DNA of 51,679 bases from Clostridia bacterium (GCA_017472575.1 JAFUPX010000020.1:1-51679), one strand, 5' to 3'; shown: positions 40,348-49,123, numbered from the stretch's first letter. The notes: generated by a model not told the origin, from the sequence alone. Numbers and translations: made by a program.

Positions 40348-40770
40348 ATGAATGAAACAGATATCCGAAAATATGCAGGTTTGATGCAGGAGCTTGGGCT
40401 TACAGGTCTTGAAATCACTGAGGATAAAAACAAAGTGCGCCTTGAGCGTACCGTTTCTACGGCAGAAAGCCAGATAGTAGCTGTCAATACTGTTTCTGCT
40501 CCTGCCAACCCGACAACTATTGAAAATGCTGACTATATAAGCATAAAATCGCCTATTGTCGGTGTGTTTTATGCGGCTTCTGCCGAAAATGCCGCTCCGT
40601 ATGTGAGTTTAGGTGACAGTGTAAAAAAAGGTCAGACTCTTTGCCTCATAGAAGCAATGAAGCTGATGAATGAAATCACCGCTGAGGATGATGGCGTAAT
40701 TTCCGAAATTTGCGTTACCAACGGTCAGGTAGTAGAATTCGGCACTGAATTGTTTAGAATTAAGAGGTAA
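40348..40770 (+). CDS. accB: Biotin carboxyl carrier protein of acetyl-CoA carboxylase
   Basis: AccB carries biotin between AccC and the carboxyltransferase. The 140-residue protein has a variable N-terminal region, a short Ala/Pro/Thr-rich linker and the biotinyl domain from about residue 63. The EAMKLMNE motif near residue 106 has the Lys that is biotinylated. I chose ATG 40348, with AGGAG 9 nt upstream; ATG 40342 leaves only 3 nt. It overlaps or abuts the fabF stop. Confidence 0.95.
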   Translation: MNETDIRKYAGLMQELGLTGLEITEDKNKVRLERTVSTAESQIVAVNTVSAPANPTTIENADYISIKSPIVGVFYAASAENAAPYVSLGDSVKKGQTLCLIEAMKLMNEITAEDDGVISEICVTNGQVVEFGTELFRIKR

Positions 40771-40774
40771 ACTG

Positions 40775-41191
40775 ATGAACAAAGAAGAAATTATGAAGAT
40801 ACTTCCTCACAGAGATAATATGCTCCTTTTAGACGAGGTGGAAAACAAGGACGGTAATGCTATAGGTCATTATACCGTTCGGGGGGATGAGTTTTTCTTA
40901 AAAGGTCATTTTCCGGATAATCCTATAGTTCCCGGTGTTATTCTCTGTGAGATATTGGCACAGTCTGCCTGCGTTTTGATGCAGGATGCTATGAGTGAGG
41001 GTAAGCTTCCTGTTTATACAGGACTGAATAATGTAAAATTCCGAACACCGGTAAGACCGGGTGATACGGTTGAAACTCAGTGCCATATTAAAAGAGCAAA
41101 GCATCCTTTCTATTTTGCAGAAGGAACAGTTACTGTAGGCGGCAAGCTTTGTGTATCTGCTGAATTTTCTTTTTGTATAACGGGAGAGTAG
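40775..41191 (+). CDS. fabZ: 3-hydroxyacyl-[acyl-carrier-protein] dehydratase
   Basis: FabZ dehydrates beta-hydroxyacyl-ACP to trans-2-enoyl-ACP. The 138-residue hot-dog protein has ILPHRDNMLLLDEV at residues 8-21 and the catalytic His/Glu segment GHFPDNPIVPGVILCEILAQ near 48-67. It starts 4 bp after accB, with AAGAGG upstream. No FabA- or FabN-like isomerase is recognisable in this operon, so the route to unsaturated acids is not visible here. Confidence 0.94.
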   Translation: MNKEEIMKILPHRDNMLLLDEVENKDGNAIGHYTVRGDEFFLKGHFPDNPIVPGVILCEILAQSACVLMQDAMSEGKLPVYTGLNNVKFRTPVRPGDTVETQCHIKRAKHPFYFAEGTVTVGGKLCVSAEFSFCITGE

Positions 41192-41194
41192 ATT

Positions 41195-42502
41195 ATGTTC
41201 TCTAAAATACTTATTGCCAACCGCGGAGAAATTGCAGTACGAATTATACGGGCTGGTAAAGAGATGGGCGTTGCTACGGTGGCAGTATATTCTGAGGCTG
41301 ATAGGAATGCCCTTCATGTGGCTTTGGCTGACCAAAGCTACTGTATCGGCGGTAATGAGGCTCACGAGAGCTATCTGAACGAAAATCAAATTATAAGTAC
41401 CGCTATTTTGGCGGGCGCTCAGGCAATACATCCGGGTTACGGCTTTCTTTCGGAAAACGCTCACTTTGCCCGTCTTTGCAGAAAGAATGGGCTGGTTTTT
41501 ATCGGACCTGAGCCTGAAAGTATGGAACGGCTCAGCGATAAAGCCATACTCAAAGAGCTTATCCGTAATACCGGTCTTTCGGTAATTCCGGGTACTAAGG
41601 CTGTTTCCTCGGTTGAAGAAGCAAGAAGAGCCGCTGATAGGATAGGTTATCCGGTTATGCTAAAAGCAAGTGCCGGCGGAGGCGGACGGGGAATAAGACT
41701 TATAAGAACCGCTGATGATTTGGAAGAAGCCTATCTTCAGGCTACAAGTGAGGCTATCAGTGCCTTTGGTGACGGCAGTGTATATCTTGAAAAATACATA
41801 TTTCCGGCGCGTCATGTTGAGTTGCAGATACTTGCAGATGAGCATGGAAATGCCGTTTGCCTTGGGGATAGAGATTGCTCTCTTCAGCGGCGCAATCAAA
41901 AGCTGGTAGAGGAAACTCCCTCTCCTGCTGTGAATGATGAGCAAAGAAGTAAAATAATAGGGCTTGCAGTAGAGGCGGTTAAAAAGATTGGCTATGTAGG
42001 CGCAGGAACGCTTGAATTTTTATTGGATAAAGACGGCAACTTCTGGTTTATGGAAATGAATGTCCGCTTGCAGGTGGAGCATTGCGTTACCGAAATGCTT
42101 ACGGGTATCGACCTTGTTAAATGGCAGATACGCATTGCAGCAGGCATTCCGCTTGGATTTACACAAAAGGATATATCCTTTCAGGGCTCTGCCATAGAGT
42201 GCCGTATCAATGCGGGAAGCTGCGGAACATTGCAGATGCTCCATGTTCCGGGAGGTCCTTCGGTAAGATTTGATACCTGCCTTATTGAGGGAACTGTCGT
42301 TTCGCCTTATTACGATTCACTTCTCGGCAAGCTGATAGTATATGCAAAAACGAGAGAGGAGACTCTCAGAAAGATGCGGGCGGCTCTTTGTGAGCTTGTT
42401 ATTGAAGGAATTCCTACAAATATTGAAGAACAATTACGCATAGTGGAGGATGAACGATTCACCTCCGGAAACTACGATTTAACATTTATGGGGAATAGAT
42501 AA
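41195..42502 (+). CDS. accC: Biotin carboxylase subunit of acetyl-CoA carboxylase
   Basis: AccC carboxylates the biotin on AccB using ATP and bicarbonate. The 435-residue protein has the usual order: N-terminal KILIANRGEIAVRIIRA, HPGYGFLSEN near 74, the ATP-grasp Gly-rich loop KASAGGGGRGIR near 155-166, and ERDCSLQRR-like DRDCSLQRRNQKL near 227. EMNVRLQVEH (catalytic Arg and Glu) and the C-terminal CRINA segment complete it. It is slightly shorter than the ~450-residue norm. It shares the TAATG with accD. Confidence 0.96.
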   Translation: MFSKILIANRGEIAVRIIRAGKEMGVATVAVYSEADRNALHVALADQSYCIGGNEAHESYLNENQIISTAILAGAQAIHPGYGFLSENAHFARLCRKNGLVFIGPEPESMERLSDKAILKELIRNTGLSVIPGTKAVSSVEEARRAADRIGYPVMLKASAGGGGRGIRLIRTADDLEEAYLQATSEAISAFGDGSVYLEKYIFPARHVELQILADEHGNAVCLGDRDCSLQRRNQKLVEETPSPAVNDEQRSKIIGLAVEAVKKIGYVGAGTLEFLLDKDGNFWFMEMNVRLQVEHCVTEMLTGIDLVKWQIRIAAGIPLGFTQKDISFQGSAIECRINAGSCGTLQMLHVPGGPSVRFDTCLIEGTVVSPYYDSLLGKLIVYAKTREETLRKMRAALCELVIEGIPTNIEEQLRIVEDERFTSGNYDLTFMGNR

Positions 42503-43353
42503 TGGCTTTAATCAATTTTTTAAAACCAAAAAATCAGTTAGAAGAGGGCGGCCGCACCGCCGCTCCTGTGCAAAGGGATGAGGGCGAGCCGGAAAAGAAC
42601 TGTCCTAACTGCCATAAGGACATACCTTTAAGCCGTCTTTGGGCAAATGATCTTGTTTGTCCCTGCGGTTATCATTTTCGTATGAAAGCCCGTCAGCGTA
42701 TAAAGATGATTACGGATAAGGACAGCTTTCACGAGCTGTACTCTGAAATGAAGTCGGGAAATCCCCTTAACTTTCCGGGATATAAGGATAAGTTAGAAAC
42801 CGTTCGTGTGGCAAGCGGTGAAGAAGAAGCCGTAATCTGCGGCACTGCTTCGATAGGCAAACAAAACTGCTGTCTTTTTGTTATGGAATCCTATTTTATG
42901 ATGGGAAGTATGGGCAGTGCTGTGGGTGAAAAAATCACCTCTTTGTTTGAGTATGCTACCGAACACCGTATGCCTGTAATCGGTTTTACTGTTTCGGGAG
43001 GAGCCCGTATGCAGGAAGGCTTGTTATCTCTTATGCAGATGGCAAAAACAAGCGCGGCGGCAAAGCGGCACAGCGATGCCGGTCTTTTATATATTGCTGT
43101 ACTTACTGACCCTACAACCGGCGGAGTTACAGCCAGCTTTGCAATGGAGGCGGATATTATTCTGGCAGAACCCGAAGCAACTGTAGGCTTCGCAGGAGCA
43201 AGAGTAATTGAGCAGACCACCAAAAAGTCATTGCCTGTAGGCTTTCAAAAATCAGAATTCGTTCTATCGCACGGATTTGTTGACGGAATTGTAAGTCGCT
43301 CTAATCAAAAGAAGCTGTTAAGTGAGCTTCTTAAAATGCATGGACGGGAGTGA
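42502..43353 (+). CDS. accD: Acetyl-CoA carboxylase carboxyltransferase subunit beta
   Basis: AccD, with AccA, transfers the carboxyl group from biotin to acetyl-CoA. The 283-residue protein begins with the zinc-binding region: CPNCHK near residue 34 and CPCGYH near 52 give the four Cys. The carboxyltransferase core follows, with FTVSGGARMQEGLLSLMQMAKT near 158-179, DPTTGGVTASFAMEADI near 193-209 and ATVGFAGARVIEQT near 216-229. Translation is coupled to accC by a 1-bp overlap. Confidence 0.95.
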   Translation: MALINFLKPKNQLEEGGRTAAPVQRDEGEPEKNCPNCHKDIPLSRLWANDLVCPCGYHFRMKARQRIKMITDKDSFHELYSEMKSGNPLNFPGYKDKLETVRVASGEEEAVICGTASIGKQNCCLFVMESYFMMGSMGSAVGEKITSLFEYATEHRMPVIGFTVSGGARMQEGLLSLMQMAKTSAAAKRHSDAGLLYIAVLTDPTTGGVTASFAMEADIILAEPEATVGFAGARVIEQTTKKSLPVGFQKSEFVLSHGFVDGIVSRSNQKKLLSELLKMHGRE

Positions 43354-43357
43354 GTAT

Positions 43358-44149
43358 ATGAGCGCAGTACCTTATAACAGAGTAAAGCTTGCCCGTGACA
43401 GCAGCAGACCCACAGGGCTTGATTATATAAAAAATATTTTTAAAGGATTTATTGAATTTCACGGTGACCGCCGTTATGCAGACGATCCTGCCATTGTGGG
43501 AGGAATAGCAACCTTGAACGGCAATCCGGTTACCGTTATTGCAATTGAAAAGGGGCATACGGCAAAGGAGCGAACCTACCGTAATTTCGGCGCTCCTCAT
43601 CCTGAGGGGTACCGTAAGGCACTCCGTCTTATGAAGCAAGCAGAGAAATTCGGCAGACCGATTATCTGCTTTATCGACACATCAGGTGCTTTCTGCGGTA
43701 TCGGTGCGGAAGAGCGGGGTCAGGGTCAGGCAATAGCTGAAAATCTTATGGAAATGTCAACGCTGTGCGTTCCCGTTATTTCTATTCTGATTGGTGAGGG
43801 CGGCAGCGGCGGAGCGTTAGCTTTGGCTGTTGCGGACCGTGTATGGATGCTGCAAAATTCCGTTTATTCGGTAATCTCTCCCGAAGGCTGTGCCAGCATT
43901 CTCTGGAAAGATGCATCACAAGCTCAAGCAGCTGCGGCAAGTTTGAAGCTTACAGCAGAGGATGCGAAAAGCCTCGGTGTGATTGAACGCATTCTTTCAG
44001 AAAAAGAAATCGGTAAAAAAGAATTTTATGACCGCATTCGCACGCTTTTAACCGAAGAAATAAGTGAGCTGTCAAACGACCTTGATTTAATCGGTAAGCG
44101 TTATGACCGCTTTCGCCGTATAGGTGTAAATGCAGTAGTTAAGGAGTAA
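43358..44149 (+). CDS. accA: Acetyl-CoA carboxylase carboxyltransferase subunit alpha
   Basis: AccA is the partner of AccD. The 263-residue protein has the core crotonase-like segments: FGAPHPEGYRKALRLMKQAEKF near residues 71-92, FIDTSGAFCGIGAEERGQGQ near 99-118 and the GEGGSGGALALAVADRVWML loop near 142-161. NSVYSVISPEGCASILWKDA follows. I chose ATG 43358, with CGGGAGTGAG upstream; the longer frame overlaps accD without a ribosome site. The N-terminal coiled-coil of longer AccA proteins is absent, as is common in Gram-positive operons. Confidence 0.95.
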   Translation: MSAVPYNRVKLARDSSRPTGLDYIKNIFKGFIEFHGDRRYADDPAIVGGIATLNGNPVTVIAIEKGHTAKERTYRNFGAPHPEGYRKALRLMKQAEKFGRPIICFIDTSGAFCGIGAEERGQGQAIAENLMEMSTLCVPVISILIGEGGSGGALALAVADRVWMLQNSVYSVISPEGCASILWKDASQAQAAAASLKLTAEDAKSLGVIERILSEKEIGKKEFYDRIRTLLTEEISELSNDLDLIGKRYDRFRRIGVNAVVKE

Positions 44150-44151
44150 AT

Positions 44152-45795
44152 ATGAGCATATATCAAAAGTTTTGTACTGAAATCACCGACCAACTCGGCA
44201 ATCTTCAAAAGCTGACTCTTAATTATCCCGATAATTTTAATTTCGGATATGATGTTGTTGATGCGATTGCCGATGAAACACCTAATAAAAAAGCTATTGT
44301 TTGGTGCAACACAGAGGGCGAGGAGCATATCTTTACTTTTGCTGATATTAAGAAATACAGTAACCAAATGGCGAATGTGTTTAAGAAGGCCGGAATCACC
44401 CGCGGAGACAAGGTGATGTTGGTGCTGAAAAGACATTACGAATATTGGTTTGCGGCAGTAGCGCTTCATAAGCTGGGAGCTGTTATGATTCCAGCAACCC
44501 ATATGCTTACTGTAAATGACTTTGTATACCGTATTAAAGCCTCCAAAGTTAAAGCGATTGTCTGCACTTCGCAAAATGAGGTGCCACAAAAAATTAAATC
44601 AGCTTTAAAGCAGGCGGAAACAACAGCAAAGCTTTGGTGTGTACAGGCTAGTGCGGAGGGATTTGAAAATTTAACGGAAGCTATGAAAATAGCGGATAGC
44701 GAATTGTCTCGCATTGAAACCCTCGCTACCGATGCGATGATGCTGTACTTTACTTCCGGTACTACCGGATATCCAAAAGGTGTTATTCACGATTATACCT
44801 ATCCTTTAGCGCATATCGTAACAGCGAAGTATTGGCAGCAGGCTGAAGACGGCGGACTTCATTTTACAGTTGCGGAAACCGGTTGGGCAAAGGCGTCTTG
44901 GGGAAAAATTTACGGTCAATGGCTTGTTGGCAGTGCAGTTATGGTATATGACTTTGATAATTTTGACCCCAAGCAGCTCACTTACATTATCAACCGTTAC
45001 GGTGTAACCTCTTTCTGCGCACCGCCTACGGTTTACCGTTATCTTGTACGCAAGGGTATTCCCGATATGCCCACCTTAAAGCACGCCTCTACTGCAGGTG
45101 AAATGCTGGCACCCGAAGTATTCCGTAAATTTACCGAACGCACGGGTCTTCCGCTTTGCGAAGGCTACGGTCAGACCGAAACCACCCTTTTAATGGCGAA
45201 TTTTAAGGGTAAAGAACCGGTAGAAGGCTCTATGGGAACCATATCGCCCTTTTATAACATTGAGCTTCGCAGTAAAAACGGTGAACCTACACCTGTAGGC
45301 GAAATTGGCGAGGTTGTAATCGTTCCGCCTGAAAACGGCAGACAGCCCGGTGTTTTCTGCGGCTATCTTGGCAATGAAGAACAGCTTGAATTTGTATGGC
45401 GCGGCGGTGTATATCATACCGGAGATGCCGCCTATGTGGACGAAAACGGTCTTTACTGGTTCCACGGTCGGTTTGATGATATTATTAAAACCGGCGGCTT
45501 CCGTGTAGGGCCGTACGAAATTGAAAATGTTTTAATGGAGCATCCGAGTGTTGTGGAATGCAGTGTAATCGGTGTTCCCGATACTCTCCGCTGTCAGGCA
45601 ATCAAAGCCGTTATTGTACTCGGTCAGGGCTATACTCCCTCAAAAGAGCTTGAGCTGGAAATTAAAGAATTCTGCAATCAAAAGCTTGCGGAATACAAAT
45701 GGATCAGAATTATTGAATTTGTAGATGAAATGCCTAAGACCATCAGCGGTAAAATTCAAAAGAATGTTCAGCGAAAAACTGCAACGAAAGGTTGA
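44152..45795 (+). CDS. AMP-forming acyl-CoA synthetase (medium-chain / ACSM-like)
   Basis: The enzyme would activate a carboxylic acid to its acyl-CoA with ATP. The 547-residue ANL-family protein has the P-loop FTSGTTGYPKG near residue 200, and ETGWAKASWGKIYGQW near 243, which matches the ACSM branch. GYGQTETT lies near 340, TGDAAYVDENGLYWFHGRFDDIIKTGGFRV near 423-452 covers the hinge, and PKTISGKIQK near the end holds the catalytic Lys. It lies 2 bp after accA, so it is a member of the fab operon. It could recycle or prime acyl groups; the substrate is unknown. Confidence 0.88.
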   Translation: MSIYQKFCTEITDQLGNLQKLTLNYPDNFNFGYDVVDAIADETPNKKAIVWCNTEGEEHIFTFADIKKYSNQMANVFKKAGITRGDKVMLVLKRHYEYWFAAVALHKLGAVMIPATHMLTVNDFVYRIKASKVKAIVCTSQNEVPQKIKSALKQAETTAKLWCVQASAEGFENLTEAMKIADSELSRIETLATDAMMLYFTSGTTGYPKGVIHDYTYPLAHIVTAKYWQQAEDGGLHFTVAETGWAKASWGKIYGQWLVGSAVMVYDFDNFDPKQLTYIINRYGVTSFCAPPTVYRYLVRKGIPDMPTLKHASTAGEMLAPEVFRKFTERTGLPLCEGYGQTETTLLMANFKGKEPVEGSMGTISPFYNIELRSKNGEPTPVGEIGEVVIVPPENGRQPGVFCGYLGNEEQLEFVWRGGVYHTGDAAYVDENGLYWFHGRFDDIIKTGGFRVGPYEIENVLMEHPSVVECSVIGVPDTLRCQAIKAVIVLGQGYTPSKELELEIKEFCNQKLAEYKWIRIIEFVDEMPKTISGKIQKNVQRKTATKG

Positions 45796-45820
45796 ATTGT
45801 TCATAAATTTATAGTATAGT
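45792..45820 (+). promoter_or_regulatory. Internal sigma-A promoter for the PAS regulator
   Basis: TTGAAT (45792-45797) and TATAGT (45815-45820) are spaced by 17 bp. The -35 box overlaps the synthetase stop codon. It gives the regulator and thioesterase a promoter separate from the fab operon's. Confidence 0.65.
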
Positions 45821-45867
45821 TGCTGTATAGCTTAATATATATTTTGCGTTTGCCGTTAGGAGATGCT

Positions 45868-47868
45868 ATGAAAAATACATTAAATAATATGGAGAATATA
45901 CTAAGCCAAAACATCAGCGGCTTTCATGTGTATGTCTTAACAGACCCGATTCACTTAAGCTATGTGAGTGAAAACCTATGTGAAATGGTAGGATTTACTG
46001 AAAACGAGCTTCTTAGTGAAAGTGAAGATTTATATACAGCTTTAGTGCATCCGGCTGATCGTAAGACTTACTCCGAATTTATATATAACTTAAAACAGAA
46101 GGAACAAACTCTTACCTGCGAATACCGTCTTGTAAAAAAAGACGGTACTGCTCTTTATGTAAGCGATACCGTAACAACCAAAAAATTGGATAAAGGTACA
46201 CTTGTAGGATATTCTGTTTTAACAGATGTTACAGATATTAAAAAAGAAAATAATAATCTGCAATTTTTAAACGAAACCATTCCTTGCGGATTTATTAAAT
46301 ATACCTGCGAAAAGCAGCCTAAAGTTACATATATCAACAAGCAGATGATGGATTTTCTGCGTTTCCCTAAGGCTAGGGAGGGAGAGCTTGATTATTTAGA
46401 GCTTTATAAGGATAATATCTTTTTGATGATTCCTATGGAAGAGCGGCGCAGGTTTGCCCTTTATTTGAACCGTGTTTATACTGCCGGAGCGCCTATTGCC
46501 GGAGAAATGACCCTGCTCCGTTGCGACGGAACAAGGGCGTATATGTTTGGCTGGGTTACAAAATGTGTAAACGAGCAGGGTGTAGAAGAATTTCAAAGCG
46601 TTTGTATGGATATAACAGAACGTCATCAGGCTAAAAAAGCCAACGAAACCAAGCGTTATATTAAAGCACTAACGGAGATTTACGATAAGATTTTTGAATA
46701 TGATCTTTCAAACAATACAGTGAATTGTTTGTATAGCAATAATTCCCCTATGTTCAAATGGCTTGAAAATATTCCGATGCAAATGGAGGATGCCACCGAT
46801 AAATGGATTACCGGCACAGTAGTACAAGAGGAACTGGAAAAGGTTAAGTCTTTCTTTAATGATTTTCGTCAAAAAAAGCTATATAAGCTCGGAGAAAAGC
46901 CTCCTCAGATAACCTATAGAGCAAAGTCATCAAGCGGTGAAATAAAAACGTATAGCGGTATATTTTTAAAAATGGATGACTCGGTCAGTTTTTATTGCTG
47001 TAGGTGCATTGCAGATAGCGAGGAAGCTGATACTTTAAGAAATGAAAATATCTCTTTGAAAGAGAATATGCAAGAATTGGTTATGCAGTTTACAGAAGGC
47101 GTTGCTGCATTTGAGGTATCGGATAATTATGTTACGCCGCTTTATGCCAGTGACAATGTTTTTGAGTTTTTTGGAATTGCTAAAGATGAGTGGCTGCCGC
47201 TTATGAAGCAGAGTACACTTATTAAAGATTTTGTTGCCCGAAGCGAAGTGGCTTACGAAGATTTTGCAGAGCTGCTCAGAACCGGAGAAGCGGAATTTAC
47301 ATATTATGATTTTAATGTTGAATGCGAGCGGCGCATCAGGGCTATTTGCTCACCTAAGTTGCCTACAGCGTCTCCGCGTTATGTATTACTTTTTAATATC
47401 GACGATACAATCCTTTCTGAAAATAAGGAACCTCCGCCCGATAAAGCAGTATCTATCCGCACTTTTGGATATTTTGATGTTTTTGTGGGCGAAAAACCCA
47501 TTGCTTTCCGTAATAAAAAGTCAAAGGAGTTGTTTGCGTTGCTGGTAGATCGCCGCGGCGGCTACATTACTTCTGAAGAAGCTATTAGTTTTTTATGGGA
47601 AGATGAGCCCGTAAGCTCGGTAACGCTTGCGAGATACCGCAAAGTTGCTCTTAGGCTTAAAAATATTTTGGAGGAATACGGCATTTCGGATGTTGTTGAG
47701 TCGGTAGACGGAAAGCGCCGTATCGTAATGGAAAAAGTACAGTGTGACCTTTACGATTATCTTTCAGGTAAAGAAGAATATTCCCAGCTTTTCAAAGGCA
47801 GCTATCTTACTAATTACAGTTGGGGAGAAACAACCTTGGCAGAGCTTGCAGGAAATATGTTATTTTAA
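45868..47868 (+). CDS. Multi-PAS transcriptional regulator with OmpR/SARP-like DNA-binding C-terminus
   Basis: The 666-residue soluble protein has four PAS-like segments: about residues 8-126 (ending in LTDVTDI), 130-250 (ending in CMDITERH), 258-385 and 400-515. The last ~130 residues are a winged-helix domain of the OmpR/SARP type: IRTFGYFDVFVGEKPIAFRNK, then KELFALLVDRRGGYITSEEAISFLWED, then VTLARYRKVALRLKNILEEYG. No histidine kinase or receiver domain is seen, so ligand sensing and DNA binding are joined in one chain. I chose ATG 45868, with TTAGGAG upstream. It lies at the end of the fab operon whose promoter carries phased repeats. A role in fab control is inference. Confidence 0.8.
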   Translation: MKNTLNNMENILSQNISGFHVYVLTDPIHLSYVSENLCEMVGFTENELLSESEDLYTALVHPADRKTYSEFIYNLKQKEQTLTCEYRLVKKDGTALYVSDTVTTKKLDKGTLVGYSVLTDVTDIKKENNNLQFLNETIPCGFIKYTCEKQPKVTYINKQMMDFLRFPKAREGELDYLELYKDNIFLMIPMEERRRFALYLNRVYTAGAPIAGEMTLLRCDGTRAYMFGWVTKCVNEQGVEEFQSVCMDITERHQAKKANETKRYIKALTEIYDKIFEYDLSNNTVNCLYSNNSPMFKWLENIPMQMEDATDKWITGTVVQEELEKVKSFFNDFRQKKLYKLGEKPPQITYRAKSSSGEIKTYSGIFLKMDDSVSFYCCRCIADSEEADTLRNENISLKENMQELVMQFTEGVAAFEVSDNYVTPLYASDNVFEFFGIAKDEWLPLMKQSTLIKDFVARSEVAYEDFAELLRTGEAEFTYYDFNVECERRIRAICSPKLPTASPRYVLLFNIDDTILSENKEPPPDKAVSIRTFGYFDVFVGEKPIAFRNKKSKELFALLVDRRGGYITSEEAISFLWEDEPVSSVTLARYRKVALRLKNILEEYGISDVVESVDGKRRIVMEKVQCDLYDYLSGKEEYSQLFKGSYLTNYSWGETTLAELAGNMLF

Positions 47869-47880
47869 AGAGGAACTGTT

Positions 47881-48312
47881 ATGCATACATATATTCATAA
47901 AGTAAATTACTACGAAACCGATAAAATGGGTATCACACATCATTCCAACTATGTAAGATGGATGGAAGAAGCGAGAATGGATTTTCTGAAAAGTATAGGC
48001 TATGGAATGAGAAAGCTCGAAGCTGACGGTATTACCTCTCCGGTTGTATCTGTTGAGTGTCAGTACAAATCCACTACGACATTTGACGACGAGATTAAAA
48101 TTGAACTGTCGATTGAGAAATATACCGGTGTAAAGCTCGAAATGAGCTATATAATGACAAATCTTCAAACCGGAGCAATAGTTTTAACGGCAAGGTCTTC
48201 ACACTGCTTTATCGATTCCAAAGGCAGGCCTATTGCCGTGAAAAAACATTTTCCCGAGTTTGATGCAGAGCTTAGCCAAATATATCTGACAAATAGTAAT
48301 TCTCTGCACTAA
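47881..48312 (+). CDS. Acyl-CoA thioesterase, 4-hydroxybenzoyl-CoA thioesterase-like hot-dog family
   Basis: The enzyme would hydrolyse acyl-CoA or acyl-ACP thioesters. The 143-residue protein has the hot-dog signature YYETDKMGITHHSNYVRWMEEAR at residues 10-32; the Asp after YYET is the usual catalytic residue of the YbgC/FadM-like branch. A basic RSSHCFID segment follows. It starts 12 bp after the PAS regulator, so the two share a transcript. Together with the acyl-CoA synthetase it suggests that the operon handles free fatty acids as well as making them. Confidence 0.88.
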   Translation: MHTYIHKVNYYETDKMGITHHSNYVRWMEEARMDFLKSIGYGMRKLEADGITSPVVSVECQYKSTTTFDDEIKIELSIEKYTGVKLEMSYIMTNLQTGAIVLTARSSHCFIDSKGRPIAVKKHFPEFDAELSQIYLTNSNSLH

Positions 48313-48327
48313 CTTGTCTTAAATACA

Positions 48328-48377
48328 ATATAAACACAACCGCTGAGGTCATAAGACTTTAGCGGTTGTGTTTATAT
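48328..48377 (+). terminator. Probable terminator at the end of the fab/regulator cluster
   Basis: A 17-bp stem (48328-48344 with 48361-48377) encloses a 16-nt loop that can itself pair. The tail is TTTATAT rather than a full T-run, so termination may be partial. Confidence 0.6.
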
Positions 48378-48472
48378 CAGTGTCTAAAGAGTGTATGACA
48401 ATGGGAAAACGACAATGATTTTACATAAATTGTCAAATATAAAAACAATTTTACGCTTTTTTAACAAAAGAC

Positions 48473-48501
48473 TTGAATTATTTTCCAAGATATGATATTA
48501 T
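48473..48501 (+). promoter_or_regulatory. Sigma-A promoter of the DUF6514-like gene
   Basis: TTGAAT (48473-48478) and TATTAT (48496-48501) are spaced by 17 bp. About 100 nt of leader follow. Confidence 0.65.
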
Positions 48502-48605
48502 AGTCAGGCTCATTTTTTGTGTTACAAAAAATGTAAACAAAAAACCGTTTAACAAATATAAAGCAAAATAACAGCAATATTCAAGGCTTTTGAGGAGAGA
48601 AAAAA

Positions 48606-48842
48606 ATGAACTGCAATTACAAAATAAGGAAAGATACAGTTTTTGATGAAGAAAATAATACATACGAGGTATACGGAATTGATGCCGTAGAAACAAGCGG
48701 GGAGAGAGAAGTGGTTTTGGAATCTTATTCAGATATATTTTTTGATAAAACCAAAGCTGAGGAATTTGTTACAAGGTGTAATGAAGAAAGGCTTTGTTTA
48801 ATACATTTGAAGGGTAGATTAGAGAATTTAATCGATTGTTAA
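48606..48842 (+). CDS. Small protein resembling the DUF6514 family
   Basis: The 78-residue protein fits a small clostridial family: YKIRKDTVFDEENNTYEVYGI at residues 5-25 is followed by SYSDIFFDKTKAEEFVTRCNE near 41-61 and an IHLKGRLENLID end. This combines a strand-rich first half and a helix carrying Cys. No membrane segment or known catalytic motif is seen. GAGGAGAG precedes the start. The function is not known, and the family assignment rests on reading alone. Confidence 0.6.
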   Translation: MNCNYKIRKDTVFDEENNTYEVYGIDAVETSGEREVVLESYSDIFFDKTKAEEFVTRCNEERLCLIHLKGRLENLIDC

Positions 48843-48848
48843 TATATA

Positions 48849-49070
48849 TTATATTTTATCGTACCATTTTTCTTCCCACCGCTGTTTTACCTTTCGGCAA
48901 GTAGCTTCACAGCGGTAGCGTAAATTATGGTTTATAACTCTGAAAATTCCCCATATACCTGACTCCACATCCCAACGCAAGGAGCCTGAACGGTACAAAT
49001 AATCTCCCGCTTTTGATACACATTCAGGTTCAATTTTAAAAACATTTCCTACGCTGGGAGCACGTGCATA
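48849..49070 (-). pseudogene. C-terminal remnant of a multicopper oxidase-like protein
   Basis: On the minus strand a 73-codon open segment includes GDYLYRSGSLRWDVESGIWG followed by IFRV. This matches the last cupredoxin domain of multicopper oxidase-like proteins, in the region where a protein normally over 300 residues long ends. The frame is closed by TGA upstream at 49071-49073, and no start codon with a ribosome site is present. It is the 3' scrap of a lost gene, close to the end of the DUF6514-like gene. Confidence 0.55.
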
Positions 49071-49123
49071 TCAGCATTTCGATTGAAAATCAGGAAATGG
49101 CAGATAAACGTCTTAAAGCTTTC
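49052..49123 (+). pseudogene. Fragment of a radical-SAM-like (DUF5131/phage Gp37-type) protein
   Basis: On the plus strand, 24 codons read RWEHVHISISIENQEMADKR followed by LKAF. The S-x-ENQ-x-AD-x-R pattern is typical of the middle of DUF5131-type proteins. The frame continues without similarity to 49243, and a stop lies 12 nt upstream, so only a scrap remains. It joins the multicopper oxidase remnant on the other strand, which marks an old deletion or insertion junction. Confidence 0.4.
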
